A stretch of 64,000 nucleotides of DNA from an uncultured Caldilineaceae bacterium. Lineage in GTDB: Bacteria; Chloroflexota; Anaerolineae; Caldilineales; Caldilineaceae. The stretch covers positions 4,691,405-4,755,404 of the forward strand of contig OX638330.1 in assembly GCA_951812725.1 (NCBI GenBank), given 5' to 3'. Shown here piece after piece: positions 8,753-16,380 of this stretch (the first letter of the stretch is position 1; each line of letters opens with the position of its first letter). The notes beneath the pieces are model-generated. The model searched no databases and was not told the origin of the DNA. It saw only the letters and a list, made by a program, of their open reading frames with translations. The position numbers and the translations under genes were made by a program.

Positions 8753-8802
8753 CGCCAATTGTGGGGACACACGCCACCTGTCTGACGAAAGGGTACCCGC
8801 AG

Positions 8803-10059
8803 ATGCTTCACTCACTTCGAATCCTGTCATCGGTTCTCACGCTGATAATCCTTCTGGCCGCTTGCACCCCAATCGCGCCTGAGACGACATCTGCCAGCGC
8901 GGATGCTCCTCAGGCCTCAACCTCCGGGCCGCCGATCCAGGTGGTGACAACCACCAACTTTGTGGCTGACTGGGCTCGGGTGGTAGGTGGAAGCAGGGTC
9001 GAGGTCTTCACCCTGCTGCCAGTGGGTGGCGATCCGCACACTTTTCTGCCAGGCGCTCGCGACGTTGCCCAGGTAGCTGACGCGGACGTTGTGTTTACTG
9101 TCGGTCTCGGCCTGGAAGGCGAATGGCTGCATGAACTGGTACACAACGCCAGTGCAGATGAGTCCAAGATTGTGGCGCTTGGTGAGAGCGTAGATCCCAT
9201 TGAGTTTACCATGGTCGATATGCATGACGAGCACGGGGATGAAGATGAGCACGGGGATGATGACGAGCACGAGGATGATGACGAGCACGAGGATGAAGAC
9301 GAGCACGAGGATGAAGACGAGCACGAAGATGAAGACGAGCACGAGGATGAAGACGAGCACGGGGATGAAGACGAGCACGAGGATGAAGACGAGCACGAGG
9401 ATGAAGACGAGCACGGGGATGAAGACGAGCACGGGGATGAAGACGAGCACGGGGATGAAGACGAGCACGGGGATGAAGACGAGCACGGGGATGAAGACGA
9501 GCACGGGGATGAAGACGAGCACGCACACGGACTTCTGGATCCCCACTTCTGGTTCGACCCGATCCGGGTGAAGGTCGCGGTCAACGAAGTAGCCGCTCGG
9601 CTCTCGGCCATAGACCCTGAGAACGCGGAGGACTACTTACGGAACGCCTCAGAGTATGGGGAGCAGCTCGACGAGCTTCACGCCTGGATTCAAGAGCAGG
9701 TTGGTACTGTGGAGCCGGAGCGCAGACTGCTGGTTACATCACACGACAGCCTCTCCTACTTTGCAGAGGCCTATGGGTTTGAGATAGTTGGCTTGGTTAT
9801 TCCGTCTCTTGCGACTCACGTGGAGCCGTCTGCCGAGCACATTGTGGACGTGGTCGAGGTGGTTCGGGAGCACGATATACCAGCGGTGTTTGGTGAGACG
9901 ACAGTCAGCGAGAGGCTGGCGCAAACCATAGCAGAGGAGACTGGCGCGGAGCTGGTCCGGCTCTATTCGGGTTCCCTTGGGCCGGAGGGCAGCGGCGCTG
10001 ACACCTACCTTGGCATGGTGCGTACAAACGTGGAACGAATCGTCGAGGCATTGCAGTGA
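8803..10059 (+). CDS. znuA: zinc ABC transporter solute-binding lipoprotein
   Basis: A 418-residue cluster A-I metal-binding protein. The N-terminus MLHSLRILSSVLTLIILLAA ends in a lipobox LAAC, so it is a lipid-anchored extracytoplasmic protein. Core motifs include 'VVTTTNFVADWARVVGG', 'GGDPHTFLPG' (His ligand), 'LLDPHFWFDP' (His ligand), 'TSHDSLSYFAEAYG' (His ligand) and 'FGETTVSERLAQTIAEETG' (acidic ligand). The His-rich loop that ZnuA proteins carry is here a 17-unit DEH repeat at residues ~142-242, about a quarter of the protein. The ATG at 8803 has AAAGGG upstream; a GTG at 8761 would add a prefix before the signal peptide and is less likely. Its stop overlaps the znuC GTG start. Confidence 0.93.
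   Translation: MLHSLRILSSVLTLIILLAACTPIAPETTSASADAPQASTSGPPIQVVTTTNFVADWARVVGGSRVEVFTLLPVGGDPHTFLPGARDVAQVADADVVFTVGLGLEGEWLHELVHNASADESKIVALGESVDPIEFTMVDMHDEHGDEDEHGDDDEHEDDDEHEDEDEHEDEDEHEDEDEHEDEDEHGDEDEHEDEDEHEDEDEHGDEDEHGDEDEHGDEDEHGDEDEHGDEDEHGDEDEHAHGLLDPHFWFDPIRVKVAVNEVAARLSAIDPENAEDYLRNASEYGEQLDELHAWIQEQVGTVEPERRLLVTSHDSLSYFAEAYGFEIVGLVIPSLATHVEPSAEHIVDVVEVVREHDIPAVFGETTVSERLAQTIAEETGAELVRLYSGSLGPEGSGADTYLGMVRTNVERIVEALQ
9226..9528 (+). repeat. 17-unit, 18-bp tandem repeat in znuA (DEH-rich loop)
   Basis: Seventeen consecutive 18-base units of the form GAYGAGCACGRGGATGAW keep exact period and frame, each encoding DEH followed by G/E-D-E/D. The last unit ends in a His-Ala-His. Units differ mainly at one Gly/Glu codon, and the last six form a near-identical block, as expected from recent replication slippage. 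The translation is a poly-acidic, histidine-spaced zinc-chelating loop. It is too short in period and too regular in coding to be CRISPR. Confidence 0.95.
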
Positions 10060-10811
10060 ACCCCGCTCCGAACGTACACGCCGCGAGCATGTCGCTTCAG
10101 GACGTGACTGTCGAACTCGATGGGCACATGGCCCTGAGTAACGTCACCTTCGACGTACATGCGGGGACTCTGATGGGCGTTGTAGGACCGAACGGAGCCG
10201 GCAAGAGCACGCTGTTCAATGCTATTGCCGGGCTCCTCCCCGTCCGCCGGGGGAAGGTAACCCTTCACCGGGTAGACCGGAGAAGTGGAGCGTTGGCCTA
10301 CGTGCCTCAGCAAGAGAGCGTCAACTGGCGGTTCCCTGTGACCGTCATGGACGTTGCAATGATGGGCCGGTGCTGCAAACTGGGATGGTGCCGGCGACCC
10401 GGGAAGAAAGATCGCGACCTTGTCGACGCGTGCCTATACCGTGTGGGCCTGTGGGACCATCGCTCGGCTCTAATGACCGAGCTTTCGGGAGGGCAGAAGC
10501 AGAGGGTATTCGTAGCCAGGGCGCTCACCCAGGAAGCAAGTGTTCTCCTTTTGGATGAGGCATTCAGCGGCGTTGACGTGGGCGCCCAGGAAGGCCTCAT
10601 AGAGGTCCTCCAAACAATGAAGAATGAAGGGCGCATCGTCCTCTTGGCAACCCACGACTTGACCAACCTGGCCGGTCGCTTCGACCAGGTATTGTGTCTG
10701 AACCGCCAAGTGTGCGCCTGCGGCCCTCCCGACCAGGTGTTCACGTCCGAGGTCATGGAGAAGCTGTACGGCGCCCACGGTGTGCGCCTTGCGAGGGACG
10801 GGGAGCGGTAG
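10056..10811 (+). CDS. znuC: zinc ABC transporter ATP-binding protein
   Basis: A 251-residue ABC ATPase. Walker A is GPNGAGKST near residues 45-53, the Q-loop is in YVPQQESV, the signature is LSGGQKQR, Walker B is VLLLDEAF with Ala where Pro is usual, the D-loop is SGVD, and the H-loop is ATHDL. It powers the ZnuB channel. The GTG start overlaps the znuA TGA stop (GTGA), so translation is coupled. It clusters with znuA and znuB and is therefore assigned to zinc or manganese uptake, zinc being favoured by the His-rich ZnuA. Confidence 0.93.
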   Translation: MNPAPNVHAASMSLQDVTVELDGHMALSNVTFDVHAGTLMGVVGPNGAGKSTLFNAIAGLLPVRRGKVTLHRVDRRSGALAYVPQQESVNWRFPVTVMDVAMMGRCCKLGWCRRPGKKDRDLVDACLYRVGLWDHRSALMTELSGGQKQRVFVARALTQEASVLLLDEAFSGVDVGAQEGLIEVLQTMKNEGRIVLLATHDLTNLAGRFDQVLCLNRQVCACGPPDQVFTSEVMEKLYGAHGVRLARDGER

Positions 10812-10820
10812 CGAGACGAG

Positions 10821-11639
10821 ATGATAGATTTCGTTCTCGCACCACTTGAGTACGGCTTCATGGTGAGAGCGCTTATCGGCTCGGTGCTTGTTGGCGTGAT
10901 CTGCCCGTTACTTGGCGCGTACGTCGTCACCAGGAACCTCGCCTTCATGGGGGATGCCCTCGCCCACGCGGTGCTGCCGGGAATGGTGCTTGGGTTCATA
11001 GTGGGCATCAACCCGGCCATAGCCGCCGTCCCAACAGGCGTCTCCGTTGCCGTGCTGGTCAGGATTGTGAGCCGGCGTGCGGGTCTCAGCGCGGATACTT
11101 CCATAGGCATTCTCTTTGCGGCCATGTTTGCCCTGGGGCTTGTAATGCTGGCGACTTCACCGACGATTGGGGTCGATATGGAAGACTTGCTCTTGGGGCA
11201 GATCCTGGCCATTTCTCCGACCGACATTTATGTGTCCCTTGGGATAACCATCGTGGTCATCCTGGGGCTATTCGCTCTTCACCACTGGCTCCTGTTCGCG
11301 AGCTTTGACCCCGTCGGGTCGCAGGTTGTCGGTGCGCGTGCCAACTTCGTCGACTACGTGCTGCTGGTCATGCTTGCCCTCGTTATTGTGATTGGGATTC
11401 AGGCGGCGGGTATCGTTCTGGTCATGGCGATGCTGGTAATACCTGCCGCCACGGCTTATGTGTTGGTCAGACGATTCGTCTCGATGATGATGGCGGCCGC
11501 GGCAATAGGGACCGCGGCCGCCGTGACCGGCCTCTACATCTCCTTTCACTTCAATTTGCCCGCCGGCCCTGCCATGACCCTGGTTGCAAGCGGGATATTC
11601 GTACTGGTCGTTTCATTCAAGCGAAGGGCCCCCGCCTGA
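10821..11639 (+). CDS. znuB: zinc ABC transporter permease
   Basis: A 272-residue ABC-3 family membrane protein with about eight hydrophobic segments ('ALIGSVLVGVICPLLGAYVV', 'LAFMGDALAHAVLPGMVLGF'). The ALAHAVLPG segment is typical of ZnuB/MntB permeases. It starts nine bases after znuC and ends the intact zinc operon. The last 58 codons plus ~70 bases of downstream sequence are repeated at 16131-16380 with roughly 94% identity. Confidence 0.93.
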   Translation: MIDFVLAPLEYGFMVRALIGSVLVGVICPLLGAYVVTRNLAFMGDALAHAVLPGMVLGFIVGINPAIAAVPTGVSVAVLVRIVSRRAGLSADTSIGILFAAMFALGLVMLATSPTIGVDMEDLLLGQILAISPTDIYVSLGITIVVILGLFALHHWLLFASFDPVGSQVVGARANFVDYVLLVMLALVIVIGIQAAGIVLVMAMLVIPAATAYVLVRRFVSMMMAAAAIGTAAAVTGLYISFHFNLPAGPAMTLVASGIFVLVVSFKRRAPA

Positions 11640-11890
11640 GAATCCTCTTCTCGAAAGCCGCTCGTTGTCAGAGTCCCGTACCCCGGTAAAGGCCTGACCC
11701 GTATTCGCCCAGGGCAATTGCATCTGAATTTGGACGCCAAATCAGCCGGAAATCATTCGGATCTGCGGCCGCGCGCCATGATTTGCACTGTTCGCGGCGT
11801 TTTGCCCTGAACTGGGACTCGAGTCAGGTAGCGTCACAATGTTTTGAGCCAATTAGATGCGATTGCCCTGGAGTAGACTGGAATCCGGTA

Positions 11891-11936
11891 TTGACATAGG
11901 CCCCGGCTTATGATAATATTGTCTTATTGCATCAAT
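11891..11936 (+). promoter_or_regulatory. duplicated zur promoter with degenerate operator
   Basis: A copy of the zur promoter: TTGACA at 11891-11896, 17-base spacer, TAATAT at 11914-11919. The 19-base inverted repeat of the original has decayed to ATTGTCTTATTGCATCAAT (11918-11936), although TGATAAT and ATTATCA half-sites remain around it. The promoter core is unchanged, so it may still transcribe through the zur pseudogene toward the 12413-16102 cluster. That is inference. Confidence 0.45.
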
Positions 11937-11956
11937 TATCAACAAATAAAATTATC

Positions 11957-12213
11957 ATATATCATAATTCCACAGAGATCGGTCGGTAGTTACGCAAATC
12001 AGGCTACCGGGTAACCCCCCCAACGCCAACCCAATCCTGGACGCCGTCTGTCAACTCGGTGAGCATGTCACGCCCGAAGCCGTGTACGACCATGTACACC
12101 GCATCGCTCCCACTCTGAACCGGGCGACTGTCTACCGGGTTCTGCACTTTCGGACAGAACAGCGCATCCTGGCGATGGATACCCAGTACGCCTTTCAGAC
12201 CGACGTAAGTCAT
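11957..12213 (+). pseudogene. truncated, inactivated second copy of zur
   Basis: The sequence aligns along 11878-12213 with the intact zur promoter and gene (8232-8703). Lesions are visible: the start ATG is ATA (11957); codon 11 CAG is TAG; a C6 run has become C7 (frameshift); about 130 bases of the middle are missing; and the match stops abruptly at 'gtaagtcatg', where a transposase tail begins. It cannot make a Zur protein. It marks the left end of a second zinc-locus copy. Confidence 0.85.
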
Positions 12214-12362
12214 GGAGGCGGTTGATAAAGATGCATAGGGTGTGTGCGGTCAGCTTAATGTAGAGCCGAGCGCACAGGCATTGGAAGGTGTGTGCATGGT
12301 TGGTTTCGGTATTGAATTGTGCGGCCAACTGACCGTTGACGGTTTCGATGCTTGGCACCTGT
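12214..12362 (-). mobile_element. transposase C-terminal remnant, copy 2
   Basis: The minus strand encodes PSIETVNGQLAAQFNTETNH followed by AHTFQCLCARLYIKLTAHTL and CIFINRL, the same transposase tail as at 7777-8230 and 17263-17425. It abuts the zur pseudogene and lacks the catalytic DDE region and any visible terminal repeats. It overlaps, antisense, the 5' flank of the gene at 12413. Confidence 0.55.
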
Positions 12363-12412
12363 CGTCAACGAGCACATGCACCCATAGACAAGAGAAAATA
12401 AAGAGGACAAAG

Positions 12413-13576
12413 ATGTTGAATTTGCCCGTTGATTGGGGAACGTTATGGTTAGGGGGCTTCTGCCCGGTGGAGGCGCTCGGTGGGTTGCCGGTTCGTGGCG
12501 CAGATTATGCCGCGCATCCACCGCTGGATGATCGGTTGACCCTACCTGCTAACACAGCTTTACACGCCGAAGTGACGCTTGAAGCGGCAGAAGCGACATG
12601 GTCGGAACGCATGGGCGGCGCGTGGGTTGTACTGGTGTGCGATGCCTACCGCGCTCGCCGCTTACTGCATCAGGCGGCGGGAATTCAGCCAGGCGAATGG
12701 GTCGGTGTCCCGGCGAATGCCAGCCATGACCTGGCAGAGTCGGTCAGGCATCATAAGGCGCTGCTTCGCTTTCTGGACTTTGACGCGCATCTGCGGCTCG
12801 CGCCGTCCAGTACGCGCTTCACCTGGACGCAGGTGGTGCGCGGGTTGTGGCAGCCGCAGAACGCTATATGGCTCGACTGCGCTGACACCCTGCCTACGCC
12901 CGGCGCGGCAGAACGCCCGGCGGTGACGCTGTACGGCTTACATCTGCCTGATGCTGATGACCGCCCCGGTGCGCTGCTGGTATTCAGTGATGAGGCACTC
13001 TATGCAGAGGTGAGAGCATTGCGTCAACCGGTTGACTGCCCGAACGCAGCGCAGGCATTGGCACAGTGTGAACGTCTGTCAGAACTGGCAGAGCAGCAAA
13101 GCGCCAATCTGGCGGAGGTGCGGCGCGGTCTGCGTGAAGCCGCCGGGCTGGTGACACATGAGCCGAACAGGCTGGCGCTGGCGACCGCGGTCGCGGTGCA
13201 GATTCCGCTAGAGAGCGATGTCGCCACGTTTTACGCCTACGTTGAGCAGGAAAATACGCCCGTGCGCTGGCTGCCACAGATTCGGCCTTTGCATTATGCC
13301 GCGCTGGGTGCTGACGGCGCGCCAGATCACCGGGGAACGGCGACGAACCTCGCCCGCTGGATGTGCGTCCCGGTGGGTCCAGATTACACTTTTGAGGAGA
13401 TCAAACACGGTGTGCTGGGCATCGTCAAAGCGGCGGAATATCTCGGTGTGCGCTGGCGCACGAATCCCGCCTATGCTGCCGAGTACGCTTCCTTGATGGA
13501 TCGAACCTATGGCGCAGGGCATGATGCCTACCGCCCGTTGTTTGCGCTGGGTGAAGCCATCGCAGCGGGACATTAG
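12413..13576 (+). CDS. unknown protein in zinc GTPase cluster
   Basis: A 387-residue soluble protein that I do not recognise with confidence. The start ATG 12413 (MLNLPVDWGTLWLGGF) has AGAGGA seven bases upstream; the open frame extends further upstream, but that part is the antisense of a transposase remnant. Visible features are a WVGVPANASHDLAESV segment near residue 100, a mid-region helix rich in Glu/Gln (LSELAEQQSANLAEVRR) and a C-terminal 'NLARWMCVPVGPDYTFEEI'. No metal-ligand cluster, signal peptide or membrane segment is evident. It is three bases from the next small gene and in line with the COG0523 GTPase and WD40 protein, so it is likely co-transcribed. The middle is weakly reminiscent of PLP-fold proteins, but no lysine motif is convincing. 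Confidence 0.7.
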   Translation: MLNLPVDWGTLWLGGFCPVEALGGLPVRGADYAAHPPLDDRLTLPANTALHAEVTLEAAEATWSERMGGAWVVLVCDAYRARRLLHQAAGIQPGEWVGVPANASHDLAESVRHHKALLRFLDFDAHLRLAPSSTRFTWTQVVRGLWQPQNAIWLDCADTLPTPGAAERPAVTLYGLHLPDADDRPGALLVFSDEALYAEVRALRQPVDCPNAAQALAQCERLSELAEQQSANLAEVRRGLREAAGLVTHEPNRLALATAVAVQIPLESDVATFYAYVEQENTPVRWLPQIRPLHYAALGADGAPDHRGTATNLARWMCVPVGPDYTFEEIKHGVLGIVKAAEYLGVRWRTNPAYAAEYASLMDRTYGAGHDAYRPLFALGEAIAAGH

Positions 13577-13578
13577 CC

Positions 13579-13680
13579 ATGCAGTTGATCGCTATCACCG
13601 GGATGCTGCATCAACCCAAGACCGCGCTGACGCAGGCGCTCATTGAAGCGCTGTCCGCCGAAAACGAAAACGACAGTTGA
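13579..13680 (+). CDS. 33-residue peptide with degenerate P-loop
   Basis: ATG at 13579, two bases after the preceding stop, through TGA at 13678-13680. The peptide begins MQLIAITGMLHQPKTALTQA and ends ALIEALSAENENDS. The first half looks like a beta-strand plus Walker A loop (GxxxxxKT) in which the usual Gly before Lys is Pro. That is similar to the first element of the GTPase encoded 20 bases downstream. It may be a leader peptide, a remnant of a duplicated GTPase N-terminus, or a small partner protein. Its tight packing between two genes and lack of stops favour real translation. Confidence 0.45.
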   Translation: MQLIAITGMLHQPKTALTQALIEALSAENENDS

Positions 13681-13700
13681 ATAGAGGAGACAGGAACATA

Positions 13701-15056
13701 ATGAACACACTTGAAACACGAGTGCCAGTGACCGTTCTGACGGGATTTCTGGGGGCGGGCAAAACCACGTTACTCAACCGCGTCCTGACCGAAAATCACG
13801 GTAAGAAAATCGCGGTGATCGAAAATGAGTTCGGCGAGATCGGCATTGATAACGATCTGGTCATTGGAGCGGAAGAAGAGATCTTCGAGATGAACAACGG
13901 ATGCATCTGCTGCACCGTTCGGGGTGACTTGATTCGCATTCTCAGTCATCTGATGAAGCGCCGCGATAAGTTCGATTACATCATGGTCGAAACCACCGGC
14001 ATGGCGGATCCCGGTCCCGTCGCGCAAACCTTTTACGTGGATGATGATATGCAGCAAAAATTGACGCTGGATGCGATTGTCACGGTGGTGGATGCCAAAC
14101 ATATCTGGGAACACATCGACGATAGCGATGAGGCAAAAGAACAAGTTGCCTTTGCTGATGTGATCCTGCTCAACAAGATTGATCTGGTTGCCCCGGAAGA
14201 CCTCGACAGACTCGAAGCACGCATTAAAAGCATGAACCGCATGGCGAAAATCTGCCGCACCCGCGACGCGGTGGTCGAGATGGACAAGATTCTCAATGTG
14301 GGCGGCTTCAACCTCGACCGGGCACTGGAAATCGACCCGAAGTTCATGGAGCCAGAATACCCGTTTGAATGGTCGGGTATCTATGAACTGAACACCGGGA
14401 CTTACGAATGGGTGATGGGTGAAGGCCCTGACCCGGCAATGGGGGCCGCACTGCTGCCGCTGGCAAATGATGGATTGGCGGCGAAGGAAGCGACGCTGAT
14501 GGGAGCCGTACTGACCTTCTCTGAAGATGAGCAGGCAGTACAGGCAGGCGAAACGCTGCACCTTGGCAAAGGACAGCACAACCAGCTCGTGCTGAACAGA
14601 AAAGGCGAGACCGTCTTCAACTTCGTGATTCAGCAGCCGGGCTATTACATGCTGTTCACCGAACATCACCCTGATGAATTCGACGCGCACCTGTGCGGCA
14701 CGGATGCCGTGCTTGTCCCGCTCGAAACCCGCGAGTACAAACCCGATCATGAACACGACGAAGAAGTGACTTCTGTTGGTATCACCCTCCCCGGTGATTT
14801 TCACTTGGAGAGGCTCAATGGTTGGTTAGGTCAACTGCTGCGCGAGCATGGGCTGGACATCTTCCGTATGAAAGGCGTGTTGAGCGTGCGCGGCTGGGAT
14901 GACCGATTCGTATTTCAGGGGGTGCATATGCTCTTTGACGGCCGCCCGGATCGGCCGTGGGGGAATGAGCAGCGTCATAACAAGATGGTTTTTATCGGGC
15001 GTAACCTTGATCGAACTGCACTGGAAGAGGGCTTTCGCGCATGTCTCGTGTCATGA
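13701..15056 (+). CDS. COG0523/CobW-family metal-chaperone GTPase
   Basis: A 451-residue G3E GTPase. Walker A is GFLGAGKT (15-22), the metal-binding CICC motif is C68-I-C70-C71 within NNGCICCTVRGDL, the switch region is VETTGMADPGPV, and the guanine motif LLNKIDLV is near 156-163. The C-terminal CobW_C domain follows, with a His/Asp-rich patch (PDHEHDEE) and ends with FHLERLNGWLGQLL and 'RGWDDRFVFQGVHMLFDGRP'. The family delivers zinc or other metals to target proteins and is often induced under zinc starvation. ATG 13701 is favoured over a TTG at 13677. The stop is overlapped by the WD40 gene. Confidence 0.88.
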   Translation: MNTLETRVPVTVLTGFLGAGKTTLLNRVLTENHGKKIAVIENEFGEIGIDNDLVIGAEEEIFEMNNGCICCTVRGDLIRILSHLMKRRDKFDYIMVETTGMADPGPVAQTFYVDDDMQQKLTLDAIVTVVDAKHIWEHIDDSDEAKEQVAFADVILLNKIDLVAPEDLDRLEARIKSMNRMAKICRTRDAVVEMDKILNVGGFNLDRALEIDPKFMEPEYPFEWSGIYELNTGTYEWVMGEGPDPAMGAALLPLANDGLAAKEATLMGAVLTFSEDEQAVQAGETLHLGKGQHNQLVLNRKGETVFNFVIQQPGYYMLFTEHHPDEFDAHLCGTDAVLVPLETREYKPDHEHDEEVTSVGITLPGDFHLERLNGWLGQLLREHGLDIFRMKGVLSVRGWDDRFVFQGVHMLFDGRPDRPWGNEQRHNKMVFIGRNLDRTALEEGFRACLVS

Positions 15057-16102
15057 TGCGGCGCAAAGACAAACGAAAACCGCCGCAGCCATCGCTCAAG
15101 GCAATATGGCGTACCCACATTGACGATCATCCGATTGGGCTGGCATGGTCGCCGGATGGCAAACTGTTGGCAGTGGCGGGTGTGTCTGGACCCATCACGC
15201 TGTTTAATGGTGCAGACGGCGCGGTACAGCACAAGCTACCCGGCCATACCCTTGGCACGATGGCAATTTCGTGGCACAAAGACAGTCGTCTCCTCGCCAG
15301 TGTCGGGCTGGATGGCAAGGTACGGCTGTGGGATACCGAGACAGGAACGCAGACCTCTGAAATGGAAGGCGGCGCAAGCTGGGTCGAGCGTGTCGCTTTC
15401 AGCCCTGCGGGCGATTTGCTTGTGTCAGCCGCCGGGCGCAAACTGCGACTGTGGAACACCACCGGGGAATTGAACTACGAATATCCCGATGCGAACAGCA
15501 CCATTACTGACATCAAGTGGCGCTATGATGGCAAACAGTTCGCCATCTCTGCCTACAATGGCGTCGTGCTGTATTGCCCCACAAAAGCGGAACCACTCCA
15601 CCGTTTCGAATGGCAGGGTTCGACACTCACACTGGAATGGAGTCCCGATGGAAAGTACATTGCCACTGGCGACCAGGACTCGACGGTGCATTTCTGGCTC
15701 GTCGATACAGGGCAGGATTTGCAGATGTGGGGCTACGAAACGAAGGTGCTGGAACTGGCATGGAGCTTCAATAGTCGCTATCTTGCGACCGGCGGCGGGA
15801 CTCAGGCGGTGATCTGGGACTGTTCCGGCAAGGGGCCAGAAAACACTCGACCGATCATGCTGGAAGGGCATAAGCACCTCATCAAGCACCTGAAGTTTCA
15901 ACGACGGGGTAAGCTGCTGGCTTCCGGTGGTAACGATGGTCTGCTAGCAATCTGGAAAATCAAGAAGAAGAAACTCGTTTTGCTGGCGGATGCTGTGTTC
16001 AAAGCCCCAATTGCCGGCTTGGCCTGGTCACCGGATGATCGCTATATCGCGGCGTCAGATGAGAGTGGTACCCTGTCGACAGCGGCAGCGCAGCGATTAT
16101 GA
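15041..16102 (+). CDS. WD40-repeat beta-propeller protein
   Basis: A 353-residue protein made almost entirely of WD40-like repeats ('IGLAWSPDGKLLAVAGVSGP', 'TMAISWHKDSRLLASVGLDG', 'TLTLEWSPDGKYIATGDQDS', 'HLKFQRRGKLLASGGNDG', 'GLAWSPDDRYIAASDESG'), about seven blades, with no signal peptide. It overlaps the GTPase gene by 16 bases, a strong sign of coupled expression. It could scaffold the GTPase or its client, though no function can be read from sequence. The last blade ends oddly in TLSTAAAQRL instead of the usual aromatic strand, close to where the duplicated znuB fragment begins. The C-terminus may therefore have been replaced at that junction. Confidence 0.82.
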   Translation: MSRVMMRRKDKRKPPQPSLKAIWRTHIDDHPIGLAWSPDGKLLAVAGVSGPITLFNGADGAVQHKLPGHTLGTMAISWHKDSRLLASVGLDGKVRLWDTETGTQTSEMEGGASWVERVAFSPAGDLLVSAAGRKLRLWNTTGELNYEYPDANSTITDIKWRYDGKQFAISAYNGVVLYCPTKAEPLHRFEWQGSTLTLEWSPDGKYIATGDQDSTVHFWLVDTGQDLQMWGYETKVLELAWSFNSRYLATGGGTQAVIWDCSGKGPENTRPIMLEGHKHLIKHLKFQRRGKLLASGGNDGLLAIWKIKKKKLVLLADAVFKAPIAGLAWSPDDRYIAASDESGTLSTAAAQRL

Positions 16103-16107
16103 GAAAC

Positions 16108-16125
16108 ATATTTCATATGAAATAT
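16108..16125. repeat. perfect 18-bp palindrome after the WD40 gene
   Basis: ATATTTCATATGAAATAT is its own reverse complement and starts six bases after the WD40 stop codon. It could be an operator or a recombination scar at the junction with the znuB fragment. No T-run follows, so it is not an obvious terminator. Confidence 0.5.
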
Positions 16126-16130
16126 TCCCT

Positions 16131-16310
16131 CTGTTGGTGAGACGTTTCGTCTCGATGATGATGGCGGCCGCGGCAATAGGGACCGCGGCCGCCGTTACCG
16201 GCCTCTACATCTCCTACCACTTCAATTTGCCCGTAGCCCCTGCCATGACCCTGGTAGCAAGCGGGATATTCGTACTGGTCGTTTCATTCAGGCGAAGAGC
16301 CCCCGCCTGA
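16131..16310 (+). pseudogene. 3' fragment of a second znuB copy
   Basis: The frame encodes LVRRFVSMMMAAAAIGTAAA and onward to RRRAPA-stop, matching the last 58 residues of znuB with four substitutions. Similarity continues about 70 bases past the stop (to ~16380). There is no start codon or upstream permease sequence. With the zur pseudogene at 11957 it brackets the GTPase/WD40 cluster, as expected if a duplicated zinc locus had its centre replaced. Confidence 0.88.
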
Positions 16311-16380
16311 GAATCCTCTTCTCGAAAGCCGCTCGTCGTCAGAGTCCCGTACGCCGGTAAAGACCTGACCCGCATTCGCC

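Noticed and set aside
9226..9528. Possible CRISPR array
   Set aside because: Period of 18 bases with no spacers; units are contiguous and coding.
9206..9546. Long repetitive frames in all readings of the znuA repeat (Arg-Ala-Arg-Leu or Ser/Cys-rich)
   Set aside because: Automatic result of an 18-bp tandem repeat; only the DEH frame is continuous with ZnuA domains.
12242..12412. N-terminal extension of the 387-residue protein
   Set aside because: This part is the antisense of a transposase tail; the ATG at 12413 has a ribosome site.
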